Shown here: one piece after another, positions 51,527-60,436 of the stretch | How the letters are laid out: each line of letters starts with the position of its first letter | Numbering within the stretch: position 1 is the stretch's first letter | NCBI RefSeq assembly: GCF_000419605.1 | Contig: NZ_ATTI01000001.1 | Coordinates: 2,886,501 to 2,950,500, forward strand | Length of the DNA stretch: 64,000 nucleotides | Direction: 5' to 3' | Source of the DNA: Sphingomonas phyllosphaerae 5.2 | GTDB taxonomy: Bacteria; Pseudomonadota; Alphaproteobacteria; Sphingomonadales; Sphingomonadaceae | Program-made: the position numbers and the translations under genes | The notes under the pieces: model-generated | Told to the model about the DNA's origin: nothing | Database searches by the model: none | What the model saw: the letters and a program-made list of their open reading frames with translations, nothing else

Positions 51527-53079
51527 TGATCCGCCTGTTCGCCATCCTGTCTGCCTCGGCCGCATTGGCCGGCTGCTCGCTCGCGCCAACCTATGTCCGC
51601 CCCGCTCCCCCGGTGCAGTCGTCATGGCCGGTCGGCGACGCCTATCTGCGCCGAAGCGAGGCGGCGTTGCCCAGCGTCACCTATCGCGACATTTTCCGCG
51701 ATCCGCGTCTGCAGACGCTGATCGACCAGTCGCTCGCCAACAATCGCGACCTCCGCGTCGCGGTGGCGAATATCGAGGCGACCCGCGCGCAATATCGCAT
51801 CCAGCGCGGCGACCTGTTCCCGCAGATCAACGCGAGCGGCAATTACAGCTACCGTGAGAGCAGCCGATCCGGCGTGAACACCGGTATCAACACCGGCACC
51901 GGAGCGGGCACTGGGTCTGGGACTGGAACCGGCAACACGGGCGGCACCGGTTTAGGCGGAAGCGGTGTCGGCACGGGTACGGGCGGCACCGGTACGACCG
52001 TGGTCTCCGGCGCGAACAGCACGTTCCAGGCGCAGGTCGGCGTGACAGCATTCGAGATCGACCTGTTCGGTCGTGTCCGCTCGCTGACCGGAGCGGCGCT
52101 GTCGCGCTATTTCGCGCAGGAAGCCGCCGCCCGCGCGACGCGGCTGACACTGATCGGCGATCTCGCCACCGCGTGGCTCAGCTATGCCGCCGACAAGAGC
52201 CTGCTGACCGTCGCCGAGCAGACCGCGGTCGCAGCCCGCAACAGCGTGCGGCTGACCGATGCGCGCCGTCGCGGCGGTGTCGCACCGCGGACCGACGTGC
52301 GCCAGGCCGAACAGATACTCGCCACCGCAGAAGCCGATCTCGCCGAACAGCGCACGTTGCTGGCGCAGGACGTCAACGTGATCCAGTTGCTGGTCGGCGC
52401 GCCGGTCGATCCGGCGCTGCTGCCGGGCGGTATCGAACAGGCCGCCCGGACGATCGGCGAACTGCCGGCCGGAATCGACTCCGGCGTGCTGCTCCGCCGC
52501 CCCGACGTGGTGCAGGCGGAATATTCGCTCCGCGCCTTCAATGCTGAAATCGGCGCCGCACGCGCGGCGCTGTTCCCGCGCATCACGCTGACCGGGCTGG
52601 TCGGCTTCGCGAGCACGGCGCTGCGCACATTGTTCACCGGCGATGCCTTCAACTGGTCGGTCGCCCCCAGCGCCAGCTATCCGATCTTCCGCGCCGGCGC
52701 CGGCCGCGCCGGGGTCGAGTACAGCGTGGCGCAGCGCGATGCGGCGCTCGCCACCTACGAGCAGACGATCCAGAGTGCGTTCCGCGAGGTGTCGGATGCG
52801 CTCGCGCGGCGCGGTACGATCACCGAACAGCTCGCCGCCAACCAGCGCTTCTACACCGCGGCTGTCGACACGCTGAACCTGACCAACGCGCGGTACCGTG
52901 GCGGGATCGACACCTATCTGACGTCGCTCGATGCGCAGCGGCAATTGTATTCGGCGCAACGCACGCTGGTGCAGACGCAGCTGGTGCGGGCGACCAATCT
53001 CGTCACGCTTTACCGTACCTTGGGCGGCGACTCGCTGCTCGACGTCACCGATCAGGGGCCGAAGCCCGCAGCGGGTTGA
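51523..53079 (+). CDS. NodT-family outer-membrane efflux lipoprotein
   Basis: 518-residue TolC-like channel: lipobox LAGCSLAPTYVRP, then two outer-membrane-factor repeats of coiled coil (QTLIDQSLANNRDLRVAVANIEATRAQYRIQRGDLFPQINASG; LLRRPDVVQAEYSLRAFNAEIGAARAALFPRITLTG) typical of NodT/OprM. An unusual insertion of about 45 residues rich in Gly and Thr (GTGAGTGSGTGTGNTGGTG and onwards, 51878-52005) sits between the first helix pair and the beta segment; it stays in frame and is likely to lie in an extracellular loop. Completes the tripartite pump. Confidence 0.94.
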   Translation: MMIRLFAILSASAALAGCSLAPTYVRPAPPVQSSWPVGDAYLRRSEAALPSVTYRDIFRDPRLQTLIDQSLANNRDLRVAVANIEATRAQYRIQRGDLFPQINASGNYSYRESSRSGVNTGINTGTGAGTGSGTGTGNTGGTGLGGSGVGTGTGGTGTTVVSGANSTFQAQVGVTAFEIDLFGRVRSLTGAALSRYFAQEAAARATRLTLIGDLATAWLSYAADKSLLTVAEQTAVAARNSVRLTDARRRGGVAPRTDVRQAEQILATAEADLAEQRTLLAQDVNVIQLLVGAPVDPALLPGGIEQAARTIGELPAGIDSGVLLRRPDVVQAEYSLRAFNAEIGAARAALFPRITLTGLVGFASTALRTLFTGDAFNWSVAPSASYPIFRAGAGRAGVEYSVAQRDAALATYEQTIQSAFREVSDALARRGTITEQLAANQRFYTAAVDTLNLTNARYRGGIDTYLTSLDAQRQLYSAQRTLVQTQLVRATNLVTLYRTLGGDSLLDVTDQGPKPAAG

Positions 53080-53131
53080 CCGCCGCGTCGTGCGCGCCGA
53101 CGATGGCCGATCGATGGTGAGGAACGCGAGC

Positions 53132-53641
53132 ATGCCGCAACATCGCATACGCCGTTTCGAAGAGCGCGACCGGTTACCGATGCAGGCGTTCGCGCGCGGC
53201 CTGCCGGAGCACGACCTGCTGTTCCTCGGCCGCGACCTGCGCCAGCCGCGCGTGATCGCGGCGTGGCTGGCCGCGATCGCTGATGGCTGGATCGACGGGC
53301 TGGTCGCCGAGGATGAGGGCGCGCTGGTCGGCACGGCGGCGCTGGTCCGCGATCCGCTGAGCTGGAGCGCCCATGTCGGCGAGATCCGGTTGCTCGTCGC
53401 CCCGGATCGGCGTGGCAGCGGGCTGGGCGGCGACTTGTTGCAGGCGGTGATGCAGATCGCCGACGCGCGCGACGTAGCGAAGCTCACCGTGGCGATGACC
53501 GCGGATCAGACGGGCACGCTGGCGCTGTTCGAAGGTCTGGGCTTCGTCGCGGAGGCGCGGCTTTGCGATCATGTACGCGACGGCGCCGGACGGGCGCACG
53601 ACCTGCTGGTACTGGCGCATCGCCCCCGCCCCACTGCGTGA
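53132..53641 (+). CDS. GNAT-family N-acetyltransferase
   Basis: 169 residues with the GNAT acetyl-CoA signature VGEIRLLVAPDRRGSGLGGDLLQAVMQIA (motif A, the R/Q-x-x-G-x-G/A loop) and the C-terminal motif LFEGLGFVAEARL. The acceptor substrate cannot be inferred. The ATG at 53132 follows GAGGAA 9 bases upstream; an earlier ATG at 53114 is possible. Convergent with the phasin gene. Confidence 0.85.
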   Translation: MPQHRIRRFEERDRLPMQAFARGLPEHDLLFLGRDLRQPRVIAAWLAAIADGWIDGLVAEDEGALVGTAALVRDPLSWSAHVGEIRLLVAPDRRGSGLGGDLLQAVMQIADARDVAKLTVAMTADQTGTLALFEGLGFVAEARLCDHVRDGAGRAHDLLVLAHRPRPTA

Positions 53642-53687
53642 CGACATCGCGGACGGCGAACCCGCCGCCCGCGAGATCTGGCCGGGC

Positions 53688-54026
53688 TCAGGCGGAGGGG
53701 TCACCCGAATTGCCCGGTGCCACTGCCGCGCGGCCGAACTGCATGATGAGCTGGCCGATCTCGCGCGCCTGCTCCATCGATCGCTGGCCCTGTGTCTGCA
53801 GATAGTCGCTCTGGATCTGCATGACCTGCGACAGGTCCTTGGCCTGCGCCGCGGCGCGCATCGCGGCGAATGCCTGTTGGGTGTTCGTCTCGACCTGATC
53901 GAGGATCTTGGTGCTGATCGTCGATCCGCTTTCCATCATGTGCTGCCCCGACTGGCGGATCTGGTCGGTGGCTTTCTGCGCTGCGTCGGCGGCAGCGCGG
54001 CCCATGTCGTTCCTGTTGTCGGTCAT
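53688..54026 (-). CDS. Phasin-family protein
   Basis: 112 residues, almost all alpha-helical: TDQIRQSGQHMMESGSTISTKILDQVETNTQQAFAAMRAAAQAKDLSQVMQIQSDYLQTQGQRSMEQAREIGQL-type content with the phasin pattern of an amphipathic helix ending in a motif with Gln/Glu repeats. Phasins coat polyhydroxyalkanoate granules. No PHA synthase is in the window. The Shine-Dalgarno GAGGGAGA lies 8 bases before the ATG at 54026; the frame remains open much farther upstream, but without phasin character. Confidence 0.8.
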   Translation of the reverse strand: MTDNRNDMGRAAADAAQKATDQIRQSGQHMMESGSTISTKILDQVETNTQQAFAAMRAAAQAKDLSQVMQIQSDYLQTQGQRSMEQAREIGQLIMQFGRAAVAPGNSGDPSA

Positions 54027-54147
54027 CGTCGATCTCCCTCGTGGCAGATGATGGCTGCCTGCGCTCAACCCGGCAAGCCGGTGCTTGGTTGCTGCGTGTC
54101 GCAACCGCGGGCTGGTGGAGCGACCGCGCTCGGGATAGAATGCGCGG

Positions 54148-54696
54148 ATGTCCTGGAGCGCGAAGATGACCCTTGCCCTGCTGCTGCCGCTGCTGATCGC
54201 CGCCGCGCCCCCGCCCGCGCCGCAGGAGCAGCCGGCCTCCGACGCGGCATGCGCGACGATCCGCCCTGCCTTCCCGGTGGGGTTCGAGGGGTGGAGCGTC
54301 CGCACCCCACTGGATGCCGGCGCCGGCACACGCAGCGCGCCGGTGCTGGTCGTCGGTCGCGCCGCCGAGCTGCGGCTGGTGTCGTTCGATCGCCTGACCC
54401 CGGCCGTTACCCCCACGCGCATCGCGGAGCCGAGCAGTTCCGGCGGCATGGCGTTGTTCCAGGTCACGCGGCCCGGCACCTACCGCGTCGCACTGGGTGG
54501 CCCGGCGTGGATCGACGTGGTGCGCGCCGGTCGTTCGCTGCCGGCCATGGCGCATGGACATGGACCGTCGTGCACCGGCATCCGCAAGATGGTCGACTTC
54601 AAGCTCGCACCCGGGCGCTATATCCTGCAATTGACCGGCGCCACGGCCGTGACCTTGCCGGTGATGATCGCGCACGCCCGGCGGGTCGCGGCATGA
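54148..54696 (+). CDS. Secreted protein of unknown function
   Basis: 182 residues with a signal peptide (ATG 54148 or 54166; LALLLPLLIAAAPPPAP, cleavage near residue 25), then a Pro-rich start and a beta-sandwich-like domain with two cysteines (AACATIRPAF, GPSCTGIRKM). Motifs such as GTYRVALGGPAWIDVVR and PGRYILQLTGA resemble small carbohydrate- or homopolymer-binding folds, but I do not recognise the family. Co-translated with the cyclophilin downstream (ATGA overlap), so it is probably envelope-associated. Confidence 0.65.
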   Translation: MSWSAKMTLALLLPLLIAAAPPPAPQEQPASDAACATIRPAFPVGFEGWSVRTPLDAGAGTRSAPVLVVGRAAELRLVSFDRLTPAVTPTRIAEPSSSGGMALFQVTRPGTYRVALGGPAWIDVVRAGRSLPAMAHGHGPSCTGIRKMVDFKLAPGRYILQLTGATAVTLPVMIAHARRVAA

Positions 54697-55304
54697 TCGC
54701 GCCGCTGCTCGCGCTGCTGCTCGCCACACCGCAGGTCGCGCCGACCCCGCCCCCGCCCCCCGCGGCTCCCGCAACGGCCCCCACCCCCGCGACGTTGACC
54801 CGCGTGGTGCTGACCACCGCGGCAGGACCGATCGTGATCGGCGTCGACTCGCGCGCCGCACCCGTCACCGCCGCCAACTTCCTGAAATTCGTCGACGGCA
54901 AGAAGCTGGACGGCGTCTCCTTCTATCGCGCGGTGAAGGTCGCGAACGGCTTCGGCCTCGTCCAGTTCGGCACCCGCAACGATCGCGCGCGCACGTTGCC
55001 GGCGATCAAGCACGAACCGACGACGCAGACCGGGCTCAGTCACACCGACGGCACGATCTCGATGGCGATGGCCGCGCCCGGCACCGCCAGCGGCGACTTC
55101 TTCGTCGTCGTCGGCGATTTGCCGTCGATGGACGCCACCGCCGGCCAGCCCGGCTTCGCCGCGTTCGGACGCGTGCTGGAGGGGATGGACGTCATCCGCA
55201 CGATCCTGCTCGCGCCCACCTCGCCGACGCTGGGCGACGGCGCCATGAAGGGGCAGATGCTGGCGCCCGCGATCCGCATCACCACGGCACGTCGCGCGCC
55301 CTGA
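54693..55304 (+). CDS. Cyclophilin-type peptidyl-prolyl isomerase, secreted
   Basis: 203 residues: signal-like N-terminus (MIAPLLALLLATPQVA) and a Pro-rich spacer, then a cyclophilin domain with VVLTTAAGPIVIGVDSRAAPVTAANFLKFVDGKKLDGVSFYRAV, FGTRNDRARTLPAIKHEPTTQTGLSHTDGTISMA and the end FAAFGRVLEGMDVIRTILLAP. The usual FHR active-site motif is FYRA here: Arg is retained. It folds proteins in the periplasm. Overlaps the preceding secreted-protein gene by ATGA. Confidence 0.88.
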   Translation: MIAPLLALLLATPQVAPTPPPPPAAPATAPTPATLTRVVLTTAAGPIVIGVDSRAAPVTAANFLKFVDGKKLDGVSFYRAVKVANGFGLVQFGTRNDRARTLPAIKHEPTTQTGLSHTDGTISMAMAAPGTASGDFFVVVGDLPSMDATAGQPGFAAFGRVLEGMDVIRTILLAPTSPTLGDGAMKGQMLAPAIRITTARRAP

Positions 55305-55359
55305 CGCGCTTCCGCCTCCATGACGGATCGGTTACAGGAGCGACCAAAGGAGTCCGCCC

Positions 55360-56592
55360 ATGACCAGCACGCTCGCCACCCGAACCGACTGGAGCGCGAT
55401 CGTCGCCACCGAACTGGCCGACGTCATCGCGCTGCGCCGCGCGATCCATTCCGAGCCGGAGGTCGGGCTGCACTGCCCGCTGACTACAGCGAAGGCCAAG
55501 GCGGCGCTCGCCGGGCTGCCGCTGGAAATCCGCGACAGCACCAGCACCACCGGCTTCATCGCGATCCTGCGCGGCGGGCGCGGTGGCGGCGGCGCATCGA
55601 ACGGGCGCACGGTGCTGCTGCGCGGCGACATGGATGCGCTGCCGATGACCGAGGAGACCGGGCTGCCGTTTGCCTCCACCATCCCCGGCGCGATGCACGC
55701 CTGCGGACATGACGCGCATACCGCGATGCTGGCCGGCGCCGCCAAAGCGCTGTGCGCGCGTCGCGAAGAGCTGTCGGGGACGATCGTCTTCATGTTCCAG
55801 CCCGGCGAGGAAGGCCATCACGGCGCACGGCACATGATCGCCGATGGCCTGCTCGACATCGCCCGGCCGGAGGCGGCGTTCGCGCTGCACATCCTGCCGA
55901 ACGCACCGGCGGGAACGTTCGTCGGCCGCGAGGGCGCGATGCTCGCCTCGACCGACACGGTACTGGCGACGATCCGCGGCACGGGCGGGCACGCCGCGAT
56001 GCCGCACGACGCGATCGATCCGATCCCGGTCGCCTGCGCAATCGTCACTGCGCTGCAACAGCATGTCGCCCGACGCGTGCCGGTCGCCGATCCGGCGGTG
56101 CTGACGATCACGCAGATCCACGCCGGTTCGTCGCACAACATCATTCCCGGCGAAGTGAAGCTGATGGGGACGCTTCGTACCCTGTCGGAGAGCACGCGCA
56201 GCGCGATGCGCGCGGCCTTCCATCAGGTTGCGCAAGGGATCGCCACCGCGCACGGCTGCGTCGCCGAGACCTCGATCGAGGAAGGCTATCCGGTGACGAT
56301 GAACGACCCGCGCGCCACGCGCGTGCTGCGCGAATTGGCCGGCGAGGTGCCGGGTGCGAGCGGCTGGACGACGATGTCCGCGCCGATCATGGGTGGCGAG
56401 GATTTCAGCTACGTGCTGCGCGAGGTGCCAGGCGCAATGGCGTTCATGGGCGTCGCCGCGCCCGACAGCGACTGGCGCACCAATCCACCGCTCCACAACA
56501 CGCGAATGACGATCGACGAGCAGGTAATGGCGACCGGCGTCGCGATGCACTGCGCTGTGGCGGAACGCTTCCTGGATCGCGGGCTGGACTGA
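55360..56592 (+). CDS. M20-family amidohydrolase (hippurate/indole-acetyl-amino acid hydrolase type)
   Basis: 410 residues. Metal-binding motifs of M20D peptidases: RGDMDALPMTEETG, MHACGHDAHTAMLAGAAKAL, FQPGEEGHHGARHMI, HILPNAP, and the final MGGEDFSYVL, with a lid/dimer domain between. Members cleave N-acyl amino acids or hippurate; the substrate is not evident. Start chosen at ATG 55360, preceded by AAAGGAG 9 bases upstream. Followed 14 bases later by a heme oxygenase gene. Confidence 0.92.
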   Translation: MTSTLATRTDWSAIVATELADVIALRRAIHSEPEVGLHCPLTTAKAKAALAGLPLEIRDSTSTTGFIAILRGGRGGGGASNGRTVLLRGDMDALPMTEETGLPFASTIPGAMHACGHDAHTAMLAGAAKALCARREELSGTIVFMFQPGEEGHHGARHMIADGLLDIARPEAAFALHILPNAPAGTFVGREGAMLASTDTVLATIRGTGGHAAMPHDAIDPIPVACAIVTALQQHVARRVPVADPAVLTITQIHAGSSHNIIPGEVKLMGTLRTLSESTRSAMRAAFHQVAQGIATAHGCVAETSIEEGYPVTMNDPRATRVLRELAGEVPGASGWTTMSAPIMGGEDFSYVLREVPGAMAFMGVAAPDSDWRTNPPLHNTRMTIDEQVMATGVAMHCAVAERFLDRGLD

Positions 56593-56606
56593 TCGTCGTG
56601 ACCGCC

Positions 56607-57113
56607 ATGACGATGCTGCGCGACGCCACCGGCCCGGCGCACGAGCAGGTCGACGCCGCCTTCGGCGCGCACGATCTGTCCTCGACCGCGGCGTATCGCG
56701 CCTTCCTGCTGGCGCACGCGCGCGCATTGCCGGCCGCCGAGCGCGTGATGGCGGCGCTGCCGTTCGCCGCCACGTTGCCGACGCGCACGCCGTCGCTCAC
56801 CGCCGATCTCGCCGCGCTGGACGCCGACATGCCCGCGCCGTTGCCCTTCACGCCCGGCGGTGACGCCGCGACATTGTGGGGCGTGCTCTACGTGGTGGAG
56901 GGGTCGCGGCTCGGCGGTGCGCTGTTGGCACGGCAGGTGCCGGACGGGTCTCCGCGCGGCTATCTCGGCGCGGTTCATGCGCCCGGCCAGTGGCGCGCGA
57001 TCCGCGCCGCACTCGACGACGCGGCCGCGGGCCGGGACGCGGACTGGACAGGGCGGATGGTGGCGGGCGCGCTGGCGACCTTCGCGCTCTACGCGGACGC
57101 CGCCGGCGCCTGA
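56607..57113 (+). CDS. Biliverdin-producing heme oxygenase (BphO-like)
   Basis: 168 residues of the short all-helical heme oxygenase fold. The proximal heme His lies in DATGPAHEQVDAAFG (His about residue 13), and the distal helix has WGVLYVVEGSRLGGALLARQV with the conserved Gly-rich kink. It opens heme to biliverdin, CO and iron. The gene is convergent with, and 4 bases from, a bacteriophytochrome that uses biliverdin as its chromophore, which is the usual reason for the pairing. Starts GTG 56598 or ATG 56613 are possible. Confidence 0.88.
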   Translation: MTMLRDATGPAHEQVDAAFGAHDLSSTAAYRAFLLAHARALPAAERVMAALPFAATLPTRTPSLTADLAALDADMPAPLPFTPGGDAATLWGVLYVVEGSRLGGALLARQVPDGSPRGYLGAVHAPGQWRAIRAALDDAAAGRDADWTGRMVAGALATFALYADAAGA

Positions 57114-57117
57114 GCGC

Positions 57118-59256
57118 TCAATCCGCCTCGATCGGCGCAGTCAGCACGGCGCGCAGACCGGGGCGGTTGTCGAGATATTCGACCTGCCCGTCGATCCGCT
57201 GGATGACGGCGCGCATCATCCGGCTGCCGAAGCCCTCGCCATCGCCCTTCTTGCCGACGCCCTGGTCGGCGACGATCAACCGCAGCCGGTTGCGATATTG
57301 CTCCAGCACGATCTCGATCGGCCCGCCATCCTGCGCGGGATACGCGTATTTGGTGGCGTTGATGACCAGTTCGGCGGCGATCAGCCCGATGTTCACGGCG
57401 CGATCCGTGGGGATCAGAACGGGCGCAAGCGACAACGACATGTGCCGCCCCCATTCGTCGCCCAGCGACGCCTTCATGTCCTCGATCAACTCGCCGATAT
57501 AGCGGCTGAGGTCGATGGTCTCGATCTGGTCGTCGCTGTAGAGGCGACGGTGCACCAGCGCGACCGCGGAGAGCCGCGAGCGTGCTTCACGTAGCTGGTC
57601 GGCCACGGCGCCCGGGCCCGCATCACGCGCCTGGATCGCAAGGAACGACGACACAAGTTGCAGGCTGTTCTGCACGCGGTGATCGACCTCGCGCATCAGC
57701 AGGTCCTTCTGCACCAGCAACGCGTCCTTGTCGGCGCTGGCGCGCTCCAGTTCCTGGTTCAGCCGCCGCAATTCGTTGGAGGCCCGCGCCTCGCGCAACA
57801 ACCGGCGCAGGCGACCGACGCCTTCGATCTGCTCCAGGGTCCAGCGCCGCGCACGCCCGCGTACCGTCTCGTGCCACGATTCGAAGGAGGCGCGCGGGTG
57901 GAGCGTGACGTCGGGATCGTGCGGCACCGCCTTGTGTGGATTGCCGGCCCACTCGATTTCCTCGATCTGCTCGACCCGCAGCCACATCATCACGTGGCGA
58001 TCGTCGATGCGGAGCGCGAGCACCCCCGTGATCGCGCCGAACGACCGCGCACCGTGCCATTCGGCCGCCAGTTCGCGTGTCGCGAACGGCATCGCTTCCT
58101 CGCGTAACGACAGTGCGCGAACCAGATCGAGCACGTCCTCGTCAGCCGGAACGACGCCGCTGGCGATAACGGTCTGGTCGCGGATCAGCACCAGACCATC
58201 CGCATCGAGCATCCGGCGCACCTCCTCGACACGCCGACCGAGGATCTTGAGCAGGTCCGCATCCTGGAACAGCAGCGGGCGTAGCGCATCCTCCTCGCTG
58301 CGCAGCGCCAGCCGGCCGCGATACGCCTCCGCCTCTTCCTTCGCCAGGATCTGCCGCGCCAGCGCGCCGGCCATCGCCGCGGCGGCAGCGCGGATGCTGC
58401 GCGACATCGTCTTGGGCGTCATGTTGTGACAGGCGACCAGTCCCCACAACAGCCCGTCCTTCACGATCGAGATCGACGCCGAGGCTTCCACGCCCATGTT
58501 TTGCAGATACTCGACGTGCACCGGCGAGACGCTGCGGATCGCGACGTCGCTCAGGTCCACGCCCTCAAACCCGGCAGGGCGCAGCGGCGCGGGCACGTAG
58601 TGGACGTCGGGGATCACGCGCGTGCGGTTGCGCACGTAAAGCGCACGCGCCTGCCGCGGAATGTCGGTCGCGGGGAAATGGTGGTGGAGGAACGAGGACA
58701 AGGCGGGATCGCGGTCCTCGCCGACCACGCAGCCCGCTTCGTCGTCGAGAAAGCGATAGATCATCACGCGATCGAACCCGGTGAGCGCCCGAAATGCCGT
58801 GGCGGCGCGTTCGCACAGCGCCTTCAGCGTACCCGCCCGCTCGAACCCGGCGGTGATCGCGTCGAGCCAACCGAGCGTCGCGGCGGCCGAGCGCGTCTCC
58901 TCGCCGGCCGGCTCCAGCTCGGCGATCAGCCACGGACCGGACCGGTGCAGCGCCACGTCCAGCCCGGCGACCGGCGCCGCCAGCACCGTACCCCCGGGTC
59001 CCATCGGCGCCGCATCGGCCAGTGCCGCGACGTCCTGCGCCAGAAGCTCCGACAGATCGCGCCCCAGCCACTCGGGCGTCAGCACGTCCTCGATCGCGCC
59101 CGCACCGGCCACGACCCGCATCGTCTTGGGATCGGCGACGAGCATGATGCCATGCGGCTGCACGGCGCCCGACAGGTGGATAGGCTCACGATCGCACGGC
59201 GTGAGCTCCCGATGCTCCGGAAGAAGCGCGTCTTTCGAAGCAGGTTGCGGATCCAT
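57118..59256 (-). CDS. Bacteriophytochrome with HisKA_2-type kinase
   Basis: 712-residue red/far-red light sensor. The PAS domain carries the biliverdin Cys at residue 21 (ELTPCDREPIHLSGAVQPHG); the GAF domain has FPATDIPRQARALYVRN (normally PASDIP) and the conserved His region; the PHY domain has the tongue motif HPRASFESW (about 455). The output is a HisKA_2/HWE-like kinase: phosphoacceptor in LMREVDHRVQNSLQLV (about 525), then the N-box ELVINATKYAYP and GFGSRMMRAVIQRIDG. No receiver is fused, so its response regulator is encoded elsewhere. Start ATG 59256; TTG 59292 and GTG 59259 are open. Confidence 0.94.
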   Translation of the reverse strand: MDPQPASKDALLPEHRELTPCDREPIHLSGAVQPHGIMLVADPKTMRVVAGAGAIEDVLTPEWLGRDLSELLAQDVAALADAAPMGPGGTVLAAPVAGLDVALHRSGPWLIAELEPAGEETRSAAATLGWLDAITAGFERAGTLKALCERAATAFRALTGFDRVMIYRFLDDEAGCVVGEDRDPALSSFLHHHFPATDIPRQARALYVRNRTRVIPDVHYVPAPLRPAGFEGVDLSDVAIRSVSPVHVEYLQNMGVEASASISIVKDGLLWGLVACHNMTPKTMSRSIRAAAAAMAGALARQILAKEEAEAYRGRLALRSEEDALRPLLFQDADLLKILGRRVEEVRRMLDADGLVLIRDQTVIASGVVPADEDVLDLVRALSLREEAMPFATRELAAEWHGARSFGAITGVLALRIDDRHVMMWLRVEQIEEIEWAGNPHKAVPHDPDVTLHPRASFESWHETVRGRARRWTLEQIEGVGRLRRLLREARASNELRRLNQELERASADKDALLVQKDLLMREVDHRVQNSLQLVSSFLAIQARDAGPGAVADQLREARSRLSAVALVHRRLYSDDQIETIDLSRYIGELIEDMKASLGDEWGRHMSLSLAPVLIPTDRAVNIGLIAAELVINATKYAYPAQDGGPIEIVLEQYRNRLRLIVADQGVGKKGDGEGFGSRMMRAVIQRIDGQVEYLDNRPGLRAVLTAPIEAD

Positions 59257-59393
59257 CACCTCGCGATATGGCAACCCGCCCGCGAGTGGCAACCGATCTT
59301 ACGTAGATCAGCGGTTTTTTCGAGCCAACGGGTGCACAATGGGTGCAACGTCATTAACGCGCGTTTTGCTCTGCATGCTAAGAAGAACCTGCG

Positions 59394-59750
59394 ATGTCCG
59401 ATTCCCCGCCACGTGAACCGCGCGCCAGCGTCATCCTCTACGCGCGGATCGACCATGCCGGCCGCTCGGTGGAGGTGCGCGTGCGCAATCTGTCGGCGAC
59501 GGGGGCATGTATCGAGAACCCCGGTGAACTGAATCAGGGCGATCAGGTCGCCGTCACGATGGGCACGCTGCTGGAGCTGCCGGCGGAGGTGATGTGGACC
59601 TCCACGACGCTGGCGGGTTTGCACTTCGTCGAGGGCGCGATCGATCTGGCGGAGGCGCGCAAGCACCGCGACCGTGGCGTCACCGGCCCCAGGCCGAGCG
59701 CGGGCTGGATCAACAACATGCAGCACGCCTATCGCCGCCGCGACGGCTGA
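59394..59750 (+). CDS. PilZ-domain cyclic di-GMP receptor
   Basis: 118 residues: an N-terminal basic patch with the RxxxR-type motif (REPRASVILYARI), then beta-barrel strands containing the NxSxxG signature in VRVRNLSATGACIENPGEL and the final LAGLHFVEGAIDLAEARKHR. PilZ domains bind cyclic di-GMP and alter partners. It stands divergent from the phytochrome gene (137-base shared spacer). The RNLSATG motif keeps Asn, Ser and Gly, so binding is likely. Confidence 0.85.
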   Translation: MSDSPPREPRASVILYARIDHAGRSVEVRVRNLSATGACIENPGELNQGDQVAVTMGTLLELPAEVMWTSTTLAGLHFVEGAIDLAEARKHRDRGVTGPRPSAGWINNMQHAYRRRDG

Positions 59751-59794
59751 TCACCCCGCTTGTTGCCGCGCAGGCGGCGGCCTAGGACGGCGGC

Positions 59795-60346
59795 ATGACC
59801 CGCCTGACCGTCAATAACGAGGCCGTCGAATACCGGATGGCGCCCGATACGCCGCTCCTGTGGGCGCTGCGCGACGCATCGAATTTGACCGGCACCAAAT
59901 ACGGCTGTGGGACCGGCAGCTGCGGCGCCTGCACCGTCGATGTCGACGGACGCGCGGTGCGATCGTGCCAGCTGACGCTGAAGGCGGCGGAAGGCGCGTT
60001 CGTCACCACGATCGAGGGGTTGTCGCGGGAGCGCGCCCATCCGGTGCAGCTGGCGCTGATTGCCGGCAACGTGCCGCAATGTGGATATTGCATCCCCGGC
60101 ATCACCATGGCCGCGGCGGCGCTGCTCAAGCACGATCCTGCGCCCAGCGAAGCGGCGATCGCTGCGGCGATCACCAACATCTGCCGCTGCGGCATCTACC
60201 CGCGGTTGATCGAGGCGATCCAGCGCGCCGGCCGCGCGATCCGCGGCGACGAGCGGCTGCCCCCCGCCCCCCGCCCCGGGATCGAGCCCGCCGATGCCGC
60301 GCGCCTCGTACCCGCGCTCGACCCGACCCGATCCGGCCGCCGATAA
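59795..60346 (+). CDS. 2Fe-2S subunit of a molybdenum hydroxylase (IorA/xanthine dehydrogenase small-subunit type)
   Basis: 183 residues with two 2Fe-2S sites: a plant-ferredoxin cluster in YGCGTGSCGACTV with RSCQL as fourth ligand, and a four-helix-bundle cluster in PQCGYCIPGITMAAAALL and ITNICRCGIYPRL. This is the electron-transfer subunit of enzymes such as isoquinoline 1-oxidoreductase. The molybdopterin-binding large subunit normally follows directly; here a DUF1488 gene follows. The second cluster has CGYCIPGI in place of the usual CGYCQPGQ. An orphan subunit with an unknown partner. Confidence 0.88.
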   Translation: MTRLTVNNEAVEYRMAPDTPLLWALRDASNLTGTKYGCGTGSCGACTVDVDGRAVRSCQLTLKAAEGAFVTTIEGLSRERAHPVQLALIAGNVPQCGYCIPGITMAAAALLKHDPAPSEAAIAAAITNICRCGIYPRLIEAIQRAGRAIRGDERLPPAPRPGIEPADAARLVPALDPTRSGRR

Positions 60347-60436
60347 CCGTCTTCGCTACGCTGCGTGCGACGCGCTCGGGAACATCATCGCGCCTTCTGT
60401 CTTCTTGGCTCGACACTCACGTGAAGGAAAAATGGC

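Noticed and set aside
53571..55304. A 577-codon frame ending in the cyclophilin
   Set aside because: The upstream part is antisense to the phasin gene and out of frame with the secreted protein; the cyclophilin begins with a signal-like sequence at 54693.
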